Shown here: positions 1-9,919 of the stretch, one piece after another
How the letters are laid out: each line of letters starts with the position of its first letter
Numbering within the stretch: position 1 is the stretch's first letter
From: Sutcliffiella deserti
Lineage (GTDB): Bacteria; Bacillota; Bacilli; Bacillales; Bacillaceae_I
Assembly: GCF_020037475.1 (NCBI RefSeq)
Contig: NZ_JAIQDB010000010.1
Span: 1-64,000 of the forward strand
Length of the DNA stretch: 64,000 bases
Direction: 5' to 3'
Notes under the pieces: generated by a model
Database searches by the model: none
The model's input: only the letters and a program-made list of their open reading frames with translations
What the model was told of the DNA's origin: nothing
Program-made: the position numbers and the translations under genes

Positions 1-44
1 CGCGGACGCGAAGCCTTTCGTGGAGAGGAACAGCGGTCTATAGC
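1..44 (+). repeat. 3' end of a type-B structured repeat, cut by the window edge
   Basis: The first 44 bases match the last third of the elements at 9.9 and 24.3-25.3 kb: the CGCGGACGCG block, the GCCTTTCG arm and the tail ending TCTATAGC. The flank after it (AACCCTTAATCCAC) also resembles the spacer that follows the other type-B copies. The 5' part lies outside the window. Confidence 0.85.
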
Positions 45-114
45 ACAACCCTTAATCCACTCTGGGTGGAGCATTAACTTTCCATAAAGTACTTTTATGA
101 ATCTATCAATCTAC

Positions 115-2229
115 TTATGACACTAATTCCTGCTCTTCCCCAAAGATGGATTTTTCCAGAAGCTCCGCAACATCATAAGTGCTTACCTCTTCTTCCACCT
201 CTTTAGCCTTCGTACCGTCAGATAGCATGGTCAAGCAATATGGACAACCAGAACTGATGACGCTTGGCGCCACTTCTAAAGCTTGCTCCGTACGCGCTAC
301 GTTAACACGTGATCCGGCATCTTCCTCCATCCACATGAGTCCTCCACCTGCGCCACAACACATTCCGTTTTGACGGTTACGCGCCATTTCCACTACCTTC
401 ACTCCTGGTATGGCTTTGAGAATATCACGAGGCGGCTCATAGACTTCATTGTATCTTCCTAAATAACAGGAGTCGTGATAGGTGATTGTCTCTTTTACTT
501 CGTGATGTGGTGTTAGTTTTCCTTCTTCTACTAGCTGCGCCAACAGCTCTGTATGATGGTAAACCTCTGCTTCCAATCCGAAATCAGGATATTCATTTTT
601 GAAAATATTGTACGCATGAGGATCGATGGTCACAATCTTCTTCACTTCATTTTTCTCAAACTCTGCAATATTGCTTGTTGCCAGCTCTTGGAATAAGAAT
701 TCGTTTCCTAAGCGACGTGGTGTATCTCCAGAGTTCTTCTCTTTGTTTCCTAAAATAGCGAACTTCACGCCTGCTTCGTTCAACAGTCTTGCAAAAGAGA
801 TTGCAATTTTTTGTGAGCGGTTGTCAAAGGATCCCATGGAACCCACCCAGAACAGATATTCAAATTCTTCTCCAGCTTTTTTCACTTCTTTTACAGTAGG
901 AATTTTCACTTCTGGTGCTGCTTCGCGCCAGTTTTCACGCTCTTTACGATTTAAGCCCCATGGATTTCCTTGACGCTCAATATTCGTCATCGCACGCTGC
1001 GCATCTGCATCCATTTTTCCTTCTGTTAAAACAAGATAACGGCGCAGGTCGATAATTTTGTCTACATGCTCGTTCATTACCGGACATTGGTCCTCACAGT
1101 TACGACAGGTCGTACAGGCCCAGATCTCTTCCTCTGTAATGACATCCCCAATTAAGCTTGGGCTGTATTCTATTGTTGCTGCACTTTCTTCTGCCCCTTT
1201 TCCAGCAGATGCTAAGGCAAGTTGATTTCCTTGCGTGTTATTGAATGCGAAGGTTGGTACCCAAGGGGATTTGGACGTAATCGCCGCTCCCTTATCCGTT
1301 AAATGGTCCCGGATTTTGACAATCAGGTCCATTGGGGAAAGCATTTTTCCTGTTCCTGTTGCCGGACACATATTGGTACAGCGGCCGCATTCCACACAGG
1401 CGTACATATCAATCAATTGCAGCTGAGTGAAATCCTCCACTTTTCCAACCCCAAAAGTCTCTTGTGATTCGTCTTCAAAATCAATTTTCTCCAATTTTCC
1501 AGGGTTCGTTGTACGATGGAAAAATACGTTGGCAGGCCCTGCAATTAAGTGAGCATGCTTGGATTGTGGAACATAAACTAAAAATGCCAGTAAGAAAAGT
1601 AAATGAACCCACCAGCCGACATAGAATAGCACAATGGCTGCTGTTGTATTAATCCAGCCAAAGAGGAAAGCAAACGCAGACGCGACAGGCTCACTCCATG
1701 TTAAACCGTGGTTGTGCCAGATTAGTCCCATTCCGTTGGCAAATAGTACGGAGACCATAAGGCCACCAATAAATAATAGAACAAGCCCAGCTTTGAAGCC
1801 TCGTTTAAGACGGACAAGCTTTTCCACGTAGCGGCGGTAGAATGCCCACACCACTGCCACTAGAATCATCAGGGTAACTAGTTCCTGAAAAAATGTGAAT
1901 GCAGGATAGAGCGGTCCAAGCGGCAGGTGTGCATTCGGGAATAACCCTTTGATAATCAAATCGATGGCACCGAGCTGGACCATTAAAAAGCCGTAGAAGA
2001 ACATAACATGGATGATTCCACTCTTTTTATCCTTTAAAAGCTTCTTCTGGCCGAATACATTGACCCAGACTTTCTCTAAGCGTTCCTTTAAATTTTTATC
2101 AAACTCCACTTTTTTCCCAAGTTTGATGTACTGTATTCTTGTTCGGATCAAGTATACGAACAATGATACTGCGTAAGCGGTTACAATTATCGTTAAAATC
2201 CAATTGGCTATTAACAAACCGTTCCCCAC
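115..2229 (-). CDS. fadF: FadF-like iron-sulfur (heterodisulfide reductase-related) membrane protein
   Basis: 704 aa, close to the about 705 aa of B. subtilis FadF (YwjF). The N-terminal 230 residues hold several membrane helices of the nitrate-reductase-gamma type. Two ferredoxin-like 4Fe-4S clusters follow, with cysteines at 278, 281, 284 and 288 and at 372, 375, 378 and 382. The C-terminal half has CCG-type cysteine motifs (MCCGAGGG and SSGCPYC). The family is thought to pass electrons from acyl-CoA dehydrogenase and ETF into the respiratory chain during fatty-acid oxidation. The start is GTG at 2229, preceded by AAAGGAG at good distance. A FadR-type operator and promoter lie about 80 bp upstream. 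The exact electron acceptor is inferred. Confidence 0.92.
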   Translation of the reverse strand: MGNGLLIANWILTIIVTAYAVSLFVYLIRTRIQYIKLGKKVEFDKNLKERLEKVWVNVFGQKKLLKDKKSGIIHVMFFYGFLMVQLGAIDLIIKGLFPNAHLPLGPLYPAFTFFQELVTLMILVAVVWAFYRRYVEKLVRLKRGFKAGLVLLFIGGLMVSVLFANGMGLIWHNHGLTWSEPVASAFAFLFGWINTTAAIVLFYVGWWVHLLFLLAFLVYVPQSKHAHLIAGPANVFFHRTTNPGKLEKIDFEDESQETFGVGKVEDFTQLQLIDMYACVECGRCTNMCPATGTGKMLSPMDLIVKIRDHLTDKGAAITSKSPWVPTFAFNNTQGNQLALASAGKGAEESAATIEYSPSLIGDVITEEEIWACTTCRNCEDQCPVMNEHVDKIIDLRRYLVLTEGKMDADAQRAMTNIERQGNPWGLNRKERENWREAAPEVKIPTVKEVKKAGEEFEYLFWVGSMGSFDNRSQKIAISFARLLNEAGVKFAILGNKEKNSGDTPRRLGNEFLFQELATSNIAEFEKNEVKKIVTIDPHAYNIFKNEYPDFGLEAEVYHHTELLAQLVEEGKLTPHHEVKETITYHDSCYLGRYNEVYEPPRDILKAIPGVKVVEMARNRQNGMCCGAGGGLMWMEEDAGSRVNVARTEQALEVAPSVISSGCPYCLTMLSDGTKAKEVEEEVSTYDVAELLEKSIFGEEQELVS

Positions 2230-2309
2230 GTCTCTCCACTCCTTTCGTGTCTCTTGCCTTATTTTAATGTTTGGAAAGAATCTAATTTTCAGAACTTTAA
2301 TTTATCTCT

Positions 2310-2338
2310 ATCTTAATTCTGAATGAGCATTCAGTCAA
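2310..2338 (-). promoter_or_regulatory. fadF promoter
   Basis: On the minus strand TTGACT (2338-2333) and TAAGAT (2315-2310) are separated by exactly 17 bp. This is a good sigma-A promoter, about 80 bp upstream of the fadF GTG. The FadR-like operator at 2320-2337 covers part of the -35 and most of the spacer, which is the layout expected of a repressor. Confidence 0.7.
2320..2337 (-). promoter_or_regulatory. FadR-type operator for fadF
   Basis: The minus strand reads TGACTGAATGCTCATTCA, which agrees at 16 of 18 positions with the FadR box recalled for B. subtilis (TGAATGAMTANTCATTCA). In B. subtilis fadF belongs to the FadR regulon, where the repressor is released by long-chain acyl-CoA. The overlap with the promoter supports repression. 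The box was found by eye. Confidence 0.7.
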
Positions 2339-2498
2339 CACATTTGATAATTTTTTTTGCTTAAACTTACTCGTCTTTTGGGTATAGAATGGGAGATGGA
2401 TTAGGGTGAAATACCTAATGCAGCAAGAATTTATGCAAAAAGGATAAGGCACATGTATTCTGTAAAAGCTAAATGGAAGGAAAGATGGAGGGATTTTT

Positions 2499-3707
2499 AT
2501 GGAAATTATACTGTATATTGTAATAGCACTTTTAATTATTATAGCTTGGGTCCTCATCGATTTTTCTTTAGGTCGCAAAAATCATCTTAAAAATTTGAGA
2601 AAAAAAGAGTTTCCCAAAAGAAATAGTGATTTTACCCTTTATACCGACGGCAATAAGCTGTATGAAGATCTTTTTGATGAAATGAAAAACGCCTCCAATC
2701 ATATTCATACGTTTTTTTACATGGTAAATGATGACCATGTGAGTGAGGAGTATTTTACGATTCTTAAGAATAAGGCTGACGAAGGGGTGGAAGTTCGGCT
2801 TCTGATGGATTATCTAGGATCTCACAAAGTGAAGAAAAAGAAGGTGGAGGAGCTCCGGTCCCATGGCATCACAGCTGAGTTTTGCCAAAAGCCCTCTTTT
2901 CCTTATCTCTTTTTTAGTATCAACCAGCGGAATCACCGCAAAATCACCGTCATAGATGGCAAGATCGGATATCTTGGCGGATTTAATATCGGCAAAGAGT
3001 ATTTGGGGCAGGATCCCAAGTTTGGTGTGTGGAGAGATTATCACTTGAAATTTACGGGTGAAGGAGTGCAGGATCTACAAACCCAATTTTTTGAGAACTG
3101 GACGGAGGCGAATCCAGGGACAAGTCAGGATTATCAATTACCTAACTATTATCCTCCGCTGGCAAAAGGGAAAAGCAGGCATCAGCTTGTTCCAACCAAC
3201 GGTCGATTTTTGGAAGATACTTTTCAGGGACTTATTCGAAGGGCACAAAAATCAATTATTATCTGTACCCCCTATTTTATACCTAATGATGAGCTCTTTG
3301 ACGAACTGCTTCAAGCGCTGAATCGGGGTGTGAAGGTTACAATCCTGCTTCCTGAAAAAGCAGATCATATACTGGTAAGGGATGCGGCTTTTCTATATTT
3401 CCCCGCACTACTGAAAGCCGGAGCGGATGTGCACTTTTTCTACCTCGGATTCTATCACGCCAAGGTGATGGTGATTGATGAGGAGATGTGTGATATTGGT
3501 ACGGCGAACTTTGATAAGCGTAGCCTATATTTAAATAATGAATTAAATTGTTTGATTTTTGATCCGGAATTTGTACAGTCATTAATACCGGCGATTCAAA
3601 AGGATATTCATAATGCCGAGAAGCTGACCTACGAGTTCATCAATGAACGGTCGATTTTTGACAAAGGAAAAGAGCAAGTAGCAAGGCTTGTGGCGCCTTT
3701 GCTTTAG
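2499..3707 (+). CDS. ywjE: Cardiolipin synthase-like phospholipase D protein (YwjE)
   Basis: 402 aa with one N-terminal membrane helix (residues 3-24) and two phospholipase D motifs: HRK with D at 146-153 and HAK with D at 320-327, each followed by the usual GG or GTANFD segment. The family joins two phosphatidylglycerols into cardiolipin at the membrane. B. subtilis YwjE (398 aa) sits at the same place between fadF and uvsE. ATG at 2499 follows GGAAAGATGGAGGG. Because Bacillus has several Cls paralogues, the main physiological role is uncertain. It is divergent from fadF and followed 60 bp later by uvsE. Confidence 0.9.
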   Translation: MEIILYIVIALLIIIAWVLIDFSLGRKNHLKNLRKKEFPKRNSDFTLYTDGNKLYEDLFDEMKNASNHIHTFFYMVNDDHVSEEYFTILKNKADEGVEVRLLMDYLGSHKVKKKKVEELRSHGITAEFCQKPSFPYLFFSINQRNHRKITVIDGKIGYLGGFNIGKEYLGQDPKFGVWRDYHLKFTGEGVQDLQTQFFENWTEANPGTSQDYQLPNYYPPLAKGKSRHQLVPTNGRFLEDTFQGLIRRAQKSIIICTPYFIPNDELFDELLQALNRGVKVTILLPEKADHILVRDAAFLYFPALLKAGADVHFFYLGFYHAKVMVIDEEMCDIGTANFDKRSLYLNNELNCLIFDPEFVQSLIPAIQKDIHNAEKLTYEFINERSIFDKGKEQVARLVAPLL

Positions 3708-3767
3708 AAATTGTGTAATTTTAAGATAAAGTTAAACTAGAGCCTTAAATTTAGGGGGTTAGGAAAG

Positions 3768-4721
3768 TTGCGAATACGTTTTGGGTTTGTTTCACAGTCA
3801 TGGTCTTTATGGGAGGCTTCTCCTGCTAAAACACTGACGTTTACAAGGTATCAGCAATTGTCAGCAGCGGAGGGGAAAGAAAAGCTTCTCGACGTGACGC
3901 GTCAAAATCTAGAAAATACGCTCCGTACGATTTATTATTGTATCGCACACGATATTAAGGTATTCCGCTTCTCCTCGTCGATTGTTCCGCTTGCTACACA
4001 TCCTGAAGTAAGATGGGATTTTGTTTCAGAGTTCCGAGAAGAGTTTAAAGAGATCGGTGACTTGGTTAAGCGATATGGAATGCGATCCAGCTTTCACCCG
4101 AATCAATTCACGCTGTTTACCAGCGACAAAAAGCATATTGCGGAAAATGCTGTCATTGATATGGCATACCACTACGAAATGCTTGAGGCGATGGGCTTGG
4201 AGAAGGAAGGGACCATTAACATCCATGTTGGCGGTGCTTATGGAAACAAGGAGCTAGCGGTGGAGCGGTTTTATGAAAATATTAAGCTGCTGCCAGAGCA
4301 TATCTTGAAGCGGATGACATTGGAAAACGATGATAAAACGTATACAACGGAGGAAACCTTGGTGTTATGCGAGAAGCTTGGCATTCCGCTTGCCTTTGAT
4401 TATCATCATGAGTTCGCCAATCCGAGTGCGACGCCATGGGAAGAACTGTTGCCAAGGGTGTATGCGACATGGGACAAAATAGGGATTATTCCTAAGATTC
4501 ACATTTCCTCCCCTATCTCGGAGAAAAAACTGCGTCATCATGCGGATTACGTGGACCTTGCGTTTGTACTGGAATTTATCAAAGTGGTTGCGGGACTCGG
4601 AAAAGATGTGGATTTCATGATTGAAGCCAAACGCAAAGACGATGCTGCTCTTCAACTCGTAGAAGACGTTGCGGCGATTCGCGGTGTGAAGCGTATTGGC
4701 GGAGCTGCTGTAGAGTGGTGA
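3768..4721 (+). CDS. uvsE: UV damage endonuclease UvsE
   Basis: 317 aa. It begins with the characteristic [18 protein letters not shown] segment and [13 protein letters not shown], and has the TIM-barrel metal ligands spread through [20 protein letters not shown] and HISSP. The enzyme nicks DNA 5' to UV photoproducts, starting a repair route independent of UvrABC. The length matches B. subtilis UvsE (YwjD, about 320 aa). The start is TTG at 3768, since AGGGGGTTAGGAAAG lies just upstream and the family N-terminus begins there. It probably shares a transcript with ywjE. Confidence 0.93.
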   Translation: MRIRFGFVSQSWSLWEASPAKTLTFTRYQQLSAAEGKEKLLDVTRQNLENTLRTIYYCIAHDIKVFRFSSSIVPLATHPEVRWDFVSEFREEFKEIGDLVKRYGMRSSFHPNQFTLFTSDKKHIAENAVIDMAYHYEMLEAMGLEKEGTINIHVGGAYGNKELAVERFYENIKLLPEHILKRMTLENDDKTYTTEETLVLCEKLGIPLAFDYHHEFANPSATPWEELLPRVYATWDKIGIIPKIHISSPISEKKLRHHADYVDLAFVLEFIKVVAGLGKDVDFMIEAKRKDDAALQLVEDVAAIRGVKRIGGAAVEW

Positions 4722-4754
4722 AGTGAAAGGGGGGTCTGGCCCCCCTTCACTTTC
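4721..4754. terminator. Bidirectional terminator between uvsE and the XapX-like gene
   Basis: AAGTGAA-GGGGGG pairs with CCCCCC-TTCACTTT around a five-base TCTGG loop, with one bulged A. It sits directly after the uvsE stop and just before the stop of the convergent small gene, so it can serve both strands. Confidence 0.75.
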
Positions 4755-4759
4755 TTCCT

Positions 4760-4936
4760 TTAGGAAGATTGTTGAAACATGGGGGAGACCCACATGAAGA
4801 GTTTGTAGCCTAGGTAGATTCCGACGATGCCCACGACGCCGGCGAATGCTGGTGGCGCTGGGATTGGAAGACGAAATAAGGCGAAGAGGAATCCAACGAC
4901 TAATCCTGTAATTAGTGCAAGTATGCTTTCTTTCAT
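4760..4936 (-). CDS. XapX-type (DUF1427) small membrane protein
   Basis: 58 aa from ATG at 4936, which lies 9 bases after AGGAG; the TTG at 4945 touches the ribosome binding site and is rejected. Two hydrophobic helices flank RLPIPAPPAFAGVVGIVGIY, the Pro/Ala/Gly-rich signature of the XapX domain. The function of this family is not known; a membrane location is clear. It is convergent with uvsE and follows argS on the same strand, separated from it by a terminator. Confidence 0.75.
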   Translation of the reverse strand: MKESILALITGLVVGFLFALFRLPIPAPPAFAGVVGIVGIYLGYKLFMWVSPMFQQSS

Positions 4937-4978
4937 TTTGATCAACTCCTTTTCAAGTTATCCTTCTACCTTAAGTTT

Positions 4979-5027
4979 CACCAAAAAGAGGCTCACTACT
5001 CTAAATAGTAGGAAGCCACCTTTTTGA
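4979..5027 (-). terminator. argS terminator
   Basis: On the minus strand an imperfect stem (AAAAAGGTGGCTTCCTACT against AGTAGTGAGCCTCTTTTT) ends in a run of T. It lies 15-60 bp past the argS stop. Confidence 0.65.
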
Positions 5028-5040
5028 AATCATAGATTTT

Positions 5041-6711
5041 TTACATTTTTTCTGGTGCAGATACACCGATAAGGTTTAGTGCGTCCTTAAGGGTTATTTG
5101 GACAGCTTTCATTAGTGCCAGACGTACTTTTGATTTTTCCATATTGTCTGCATCTAAAACTTTTTCTGCATTGTAAAAGCTGTGCAGGGCAGAAGAAAGT
5201 TCGAATGTGTAGTTCGTGATTCGGTGTGGAATTCGTTTCTGAGCCGCTTCAGCCACTGCCAGTGGATATTCTCCAAGCTTTTTCAGCAGGTCGATCTCTT
5301 TTTCCGACGCAATATGCTCTAAGGCAAATGGTCCAGTTAACTCTACCCCTAGCTCGTCTCCTTGACGAAGCATGCTGCAGATGCGCGCATGGGCATATTG
5401 TGCATAGAATACCGGATTTTCATTAGATTGAGATACAGCTAAGTCCATATCAAAGTCCAAGTGCGTGTCTCCACTGCGCATTGCGAAGAAATAACGAACG
5501 GCATCCAAGCCTACTTCTTCCATCAAGTCGCGTAATGTAACAGCTTTTCCGGTACGCTTGCTCATTTTCATTTTTTCACCGTTTTGGAATAGGTGCACAA
5601 GCTGGATAATTTCCACTTCCAGCGTGTCCTTGCCATGGCCTAGCGCTTCAATAGCCGCTTTCATACGAGGAATATAACCATGGTGATCTGCTCCCCAAAT
5701 ATTAATCAGCTTGTCGTGGCCACGTTTCAATTTATCTAGATGGTACGCAATATCAGGTGTTAGATAGGTATAGGAACCATCATTTTTTATTAACACACGG
5801 TTTTTATCGTCACCAAAATCGGTCGAACGGAACCAGGTTGCACCCTCCTCCTCGTAAATATGCCCTTTTTCACGAAGTGTAGATAATGCCTGATCAATTT
5901 TGCCGTTGTTGTAAAGGGATGTTTCTGAGTACCAAACGTCAAAGCGGACACGGAACTCTTCTAGGTCTTCCTGCAGTTTTCTCATTTCATATTTTAGGCC
6001 ATATTCACGAAAAAAGCTGCGTCGATCTTCTTCGGATTCTTTTACAAAACGGTCGCCAAACTCGTCTGCGATGGCCTGGCCAATTCCGATAATGTCTTTA
6101 CCATGGTACCCGTCTTCCGGCATTTCTTTCTCCTGACCTAGTGCTTGGAAGTAGCGGGCTTCAACAGATAGCGCAAGATTGTTAATCTGGTTACCTGCAT
6201 CATTGATATAGTACTCTCTTGTCACGGTATAACCTGCTTTATCGAGTACATTACAGAGGGAGTCACCTACAGCCGCTCCACGGGCATGTCCTAAATGCAG
6301 ATCCCCTGTAGGGTTTGCCGAAACAAACTCGACATTGATTTTTTCGCCGTTTCCTGCATTTGAACTACCATACTCCGAGCCTTGCTCTAGGATTGTCGGG
6401 ATTAAGTCAGTCAAGTAGCTGTTATTCATATAAAAATTGATAAACCCTGGTCCTGCGATGTCTATTTTTTCAATAGAAGCCTTTGATTGATCAAAATGTT
6501 TCACAATTTCATCGGCAATCATACGCGGCGCTTTTTTCGCTACACGAGCCAATTGCATCGCCATATTTGTCGAGTAGTCTCCATTCGCCTTGTCCTTTGG
6601 CGTTTCGAGCACAACGTCCGGAATCTGATCTTCCGTCGCCAAGCCTGCCTTGATGACAGCGTCTTTTATCTCAGTTTTCAAGCGCTCTTGTACTTGTTCT
6701 ACTATGTTCAT
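5041..6711 (-). CDS. argS: Arginyl-tRNA synthetase
   Basis: 556 aa class I aminoacyl-tRNA synthetase. The ArgRS N-terminal domain covers about residues 1-90, the HIGH-type motif is HLGH at 139-142 and the KMSKS-type motif is KMSKR at 382-386, followed by the DALR anticodon-binding domain (FALEH... to the end). It charges tRNA-Arg. ATG at 6711 overlaps the end of ywiB by 4 bp, so the two genes are co-translated as in B. subtilis. No T-box leader is visible. Confidence 0.97.
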   Translation of the reverse strand: MNIVEQVQERLKTEIKDAVIKAGLATEDQIPDVVLETPKDKANGDYSTNMAMQLARVAKKAPRMIADEIVKHFDQSKASIEKIDIAGPGFINFYMNNSYLTDLIPTILEQGSEYGSSNAGNGEKINVEFVSANPTGDLHLGHARGAAVGDSLCNVLDKAGYTVTREYYINDAGNQINNLALSVEARYFQALGQEKEMPEDGYHGKDIIGIGQAIADEFGDRFVKESEEDRRSFFREYGLKYEMRKLQEDLEEFRVRFDVWYSETSLYNNGKIDQALSTLREKGHIYEEEGATWFRSTDFGDDKNRVLIKNDGSYTYLTPDIAYHLDKLKRGHDKLINIWGADHHGYIPRMKAAIEALGHGKDTLEVEIIQLVHLFQNGEKMKMSKRTGKAVTLRDLMEEVGLDAVRYFFAMRSGDTHLDFDMDLAVSQSNENPVFYAQYAHARICSMLRQGDELGVELTGPFALEHIASEKEIDLLKKLGEYPLAVAEAAQKRIPHRITNYTFELSSALHSFYNAEKVLDADNMEKSKVRLALMKAVQITLKDALNLIGVSAPEKM

Positions 6712-7160
6712 TCTGCTTGTTCCTCCTCGTAATGGATGGTGATAAAATATAGCCCTGTCTGTTCGCCTTGCACTTTTAGGTTATATTGCAACTGTACGGA
6801 GCCTCGGTTTTTTACTGGATCCTTCATTCGCACAATTTTTTCTGTATCAGTTTCGAGTTGAAATGTGCCAAATTCACTTTCGAGCGAGCCTGCTGTCCTC
6901 TCGCCCGCTCGGAAGGATTGCCGCATTTTCAACGCACCGGAACGACTTACCCATACTTCTTTATCTGTTAGTTTATAAATAACATCGAGTTTTTCCTTGT
7001 TCTCGAGCTCTTCGGTAAAGACGATATATTCAGTTTCACCTTTTATGTAGTATTGACCATTTGTAATAAACGTCATAACCTGCCTTTGTTCCTCGTGGAG
7101 AATTTCAGACTTGAATTTCACCTGAACCGGCATTTTCTCGTTTTTCTGATTGTCTTGCAA
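6708..7160 (-). CDS. ywiB: YwiB family protein (DUF1934)
   Basis: About 150 aa, a calycin-like beta-barrel family of unknown function that sits upstream of argS across Bacillus. The visible segments [19 protein letters not shown] and [20 protein letters not shown] strands fit the family. AAAGGAA directly abuts the GTG at 7169, leaving no spacing; TTG at 7160 is 9 bases away and is preferred. Either start changes only three residues. It is the first gene of the ywiB-argS operon. Confidence 0.8.
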   Translation of the reverse strand: MQDNQKNEKMPVQVKFKSEILHEEQRQVMTFITNGQYYIKGETEYIVFTEELENKEKLDVIYKLTDKEVWVSRSGALKMRQSFRAGERTAGSLESEFGTFQLETDTEKIVRMKDPVKNRGSVQLQYNLKVQGEQTGLYFITIHYEEEQAE

Positions 7161-7221
7161 CCGAGACACTTCCTTTATATTTTACGCTTTTGGTAAGCGA
7201 TAACTTTTCTATAACCTTCAT

Positions 7222-7251
7222 AGTATAAAACAAGTAGTGGCGCAAGTTCAA
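7222..7251 (-). promoter_or_regulatory. ywiB-argS promoter
   Basis: Minus-strand TTGAAC (7251-7246), an 18-bp spacer and TATACT (7227-7222). It lies about 60 bp before the ywiB start. Confidence 0.6.
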
Positions 7252-7454
7252 TAGTGAGTGGTCAGTTTTCAAGGTTTTCTGGTACATCATCCGGACCCCA
7301 GCTTGCTTTTCATGTATCAGCATTTTGTTTTCTGGTTCGTCATCCGGCCTCCACTTATACTTTTTTTCATTGAACAAAAGCGCAAGGCGCCCGCATAGAG
7401 ACGTAGGAGAGCTGGACGGTGTTTGTTCTTAAAACTTTTTAAAAATTTCTTAAC

Positions 7455-7497
7455 TAAAAAAGCCTTACCCATCAACAGCTAACTGTCGTGGATAAGG
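7455..7497 (-). terminator. speB terminator
   Basis: AGCCTTA-CCA pairs with TGG-TAAGGCT around a loop. On the minus strand the stem is followed by TTTTTT. It lies about 90 bp past the speB stop. The rest of the 7161-7586 gap shows no convincing gene. Confidence 0.75.
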
Positions 7498-7586
7498 CTC
7501 ACTTTTTCTATGGGATGTTTTGGCATTTTTAGCCCGTCACTCTTGTTGCTTTGGCGCTCTTTTCTGTGCAAACGTGATAAGCGCTC

Positions 7587-8459
7587 TTATTTTACCCAAC
7601 CAAGGATCATTTCGCGAATGAGCTTGCTTGCTGTGTTTGCTGTTTGTTCAGAAGGGTCATAGATAGGTGCTACTTCCACTAAGTCTCCGCCTACTACATT
7701 TACTTCTGATTGTGCGATTGCATGGATGGAAGCCAAAAGCTCACGGGATGTAATCCCCCCAGCATCCACCGTTCCCGTTCCAGGTGCGTGTGCCGGATCC
7801 AACACATCGATGTCGATGGTCACATACACCGGGCGGCCTGCTAGCTTAGGCAGAATTTCTTTCAAAGGCTCGAGCACCTCAAATTTGGAAATGTGCATGC
7901 CGACCTCTTTAGCCCATTGGAATTCTTCTTTCATTCCTGAGCGAATTCCAAAAGAATACACATTAGAAGGACCGATTAGGTTGGCCACTTTCTTGATTGG
8001 TGTAGAGTGGGATAACGGCTCGCCCTCGTAATCGTCACGTAGATCTGTGTGCGCATCCATATGGATGATTGCAAGGTCCGGATATTTCTTGTACATTGCC
8101 TTCATGACAGGCCATGATACAAGATGCTCCCCACCCATTCCAAGTGGAAACTTATCAGCAGCTAGAAGTTGGTCAATGTAGTCCTCGATAATCTCAATGC
8201 TCTTTTGCGGATTTCCAAAAGGCAATGGAATGTCGCCTGCGTCAAAATATTTTACTTCCTCTAGTTCACGATCAAGGTATGCACTGTATTCCTCTAGTCC
8301 AATTGATACTTCTCGAATTCGAGCAGGACCAAAACGGGAACCAGGACGATAGCTTACTGTCCAATCCATCGGCATCCCATAAATCACTGCCTGACTCTCT
8401 TCAAAGCTTGGATGACTTTTAATAAATACATTACCTGAATAAGCCTCGTCAAAACGCAT
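7587..8459 (-). CDS. speB: Agmatinase
   Basis: 290 aa, the same length as B. subtilis SpeB. This is the ureohydrolase fold with manganese ligands in GGEHLVSWP, HMDAHTDLR and TIDIDVLDPAHAPGTG. It hydrolyses agmatine to putrescine and urea. ATG at 8459 lies behind GAAGGAGGAAATAGG; the longer reading from TTG at 8480 would place the ribosome binding site inside the gene. It follows speE on the same strand with a gap of about 150 bp, so putrescine made here feeds the spermidine synthase next door. Confidence 0.96.
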   Translation of the reverse strand: MRFDEAYSGNVFIKSHPSFEESQAVIYGMPMDWTVSYRPGSRFGPARIREVSIGLEEYSAYLDRELEEVKYFDAGDIPLPFGNPQKSIEIIEDYIDQLLAADKFPLGMGGEHLVSWPVMKAMYKKYPDLAIIHMDAHTDLRDDYEGEPLSHSTPIKKVANLIGPSNVYSFGIRSGMKEEFQWAKEVGMHISKFEVLEPLKEILPKLAGRPVYVTIDIDVLDPAHAPGTGTVDAGGITSRELLASIHAIAQSEVNVVGGDLVEVAPIYDPSEQTANTASKLIREMILGWVK

Positions 8460-8610
8460 CCTATTTCCTCCTTCATTCAAGGACCATCCCCATTACCACA
8501 TAAAATGCCTGTGAAATGGGCGCTTTAGTCCTTTACTGTATATTAGGCACCAGGTCCCTCTTCATCACTTTAAAGCAAAGAACGATTGTGTCTCCTATTG
8601 ATTCTGCAGG

Positions 8611-9438
8611 TTACTTAATCAGGTCCCCGACAAATTTCGGTAGTGCGAATGCTGCTTTGTGCAGTTCTTTTGTGTAGTACTTTGTTTCCATCTCGTGGAA
8701 GCGGTCTTCACTTACTTCGAGTGGGTCGTGTTTTTTCGATCCGATCGTGAATGTCCATAGTCCGCTTGGGTAGGTCGGGATGTTTGCAATGTAAAGGCGA
8801 GTGATCGGGAAGATTTCGCTTACGTCACGTTGCACGTTTGTGATTAACTCTGGTGTGAACCAAGGGTTGTCCGTTTGTGCTACAAATACACCATCTTCTT
8901 TTAATGCTTTGGAAATCCCTGCATAGAAGCCTTTTGTGAATAGGTTAACTGCAGGTCCTACTGGCTCTGTGGAGTCAACCATGATAACGTCATACTCATT
9001 TTCGCTTTCAGCAATGTGCATGAAGCCGTCTCCTACTTTCACTTCAACACGAGTATCGTCAAGCATACCTGCGATTTCCGGTAAGTATTTCTTTGAGTAC
9101 TCAATTACTTTTCCGTCAATTTCTACTAGTGTCGCTTTTTTCACGCTAGGGTGCTTTAGGACTTCACGAATTACGCCGCCGTCTCCGCCGCCTACCACTA
9201 ATACGTTTTCAGGGTTCGGATGGGTGAATAGGGGGACATGTGCCACCATTTCGTGGTAAACGAACTCATCTTTTTGCGTTGTCATTACCATGCCGTCGAG
9301 TACGAGCATGTTGCCGAATTCCTCTGTTTCTACCATGTCCAGCTTCTGAAATTCTGTTTGCTCTGTATGTAAAGTGCGTTTTATTTTCGCTGTAATTCCA
9401 AAGTTCTTTGTTTGATATTCTGTGTACCATAATTCCAT
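8611..9438 (-). CDS. speE: Spermidine synthase (aminopropyltransferase)
   Basis: 275 aa, matching B. subtilis SpeE (276 aa). The N-terminal strand domain is followed by a Rossmann-like domain with the nucleotide-binding [16 protein letters not shown] and catalytic region [12 protein letters not shown]. It transfers an aminopropyl group from decarboxylated S-adenosylmethionine to putrescine. ATG at 9438 has AGAAGGG upstream at a somewhat long distance. It is first of the speE-speB pair. Confidence 0.96.
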   Translation of the reverse strand: MELWYTEYQTKNFGITAKIKRTLHTEQTEFQKLDMVETEEFGNMLVLDGMVMTTQKDEFVYHEMVAHVPLFTHPNPENVLVVGGGDGGVIREVLKHPSVKKATLVEIDGKVIEYSKKYLPEIAGMLDDTRVEVKVGDGFMHIAESENEYDVIMVDSTEPVGPAVNLFTKGFYAGISKALKEDGVFVAQTDNPWFTPELITNVQRDVSEIFPITRLYIANIPTYPSGLWTFTIGSKKHDPLEVSEDRFHEMETKYYTKELHKAAFALPKFVGDLIK

Positions 9439-9638
9439 TTGTACAACATTCCCTTCTCGTTTTTTATTTCGTTACTTATTTCGTTTTTTTCTGCGTGTGA
9501 AAATCTATTTCTATATCGAATAAACTTCGCTTTTATCGTTCCCTATCCATAGATATTGAAACATAGATTGCAGGGGTTTTGGAACTATTTTCTGCATTTA
9601 CTTCGGATAAGCTGTGAAATTGTTAGGTAGCTTTTCCA

Positions 9639-9776
9639 CTCCCTGTTCCTTTCCGTTTCAGGTGCTCGCTTTCCGCGGGGCGGTGCAGGAGCCTCCTCGG
9701 CTGCGCCTGTGGGGTCTCCTGTCTACCGCTATCTCCCGCTGGAGTCGATCACCTGCCACTCCAATACACAGGGGGG
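9639..9776 (-). repeat. Type-A structured repeat, copy 1
   Basis: Lies between the divergent speE and pbpG genes. On the plus strand it runs from CTCCCTGT to ACAGGGG, so CCCTGT (9641-9646) and ACAGGG (9768-9773) close an outer stem. Inside are CAGGTGCTCG against CGATCACCTG, and GCGGT-CAGGAG against CTCCTG-ACCGC. The invariant blocks CCGCGG, GCCTCCTCGGC and GGGGTCTCC are present. It is a near copy of the element at 24.06 kb. Confidence 0.85.
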
Positions 9777-9919
9777 AAGACTTTATATATGTGATGACCT
9801 TCTCTTCTATGTATATGGTGGCATATCTACATTTGAAGAGCCCTTTTATAGACAGGTTATTCTCTTACCACCTAGGATTTCAGTTTAGGGGTGAGCACCA
9901 TTTGATTCTTTGTTTCCTA

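Noticed and set aside
2297..2578. 93-codon minus-strand open frame between fadF and ywjE
   Set aside because: It overlaps the ywjE start and covers the fadF promoter and FadR box; composition is not protein-like.
5041..7160. T-box leader for argS
   Set aside because: No T-box consensus or specifier stem is visible upstream of ywiB or argS.
7105..7377. 90-codon open frame upstream of ywiB
   Set aside because: It overlaps ywiB in another frame and covers the ywiB promoter; no ribosome binding site was seen.
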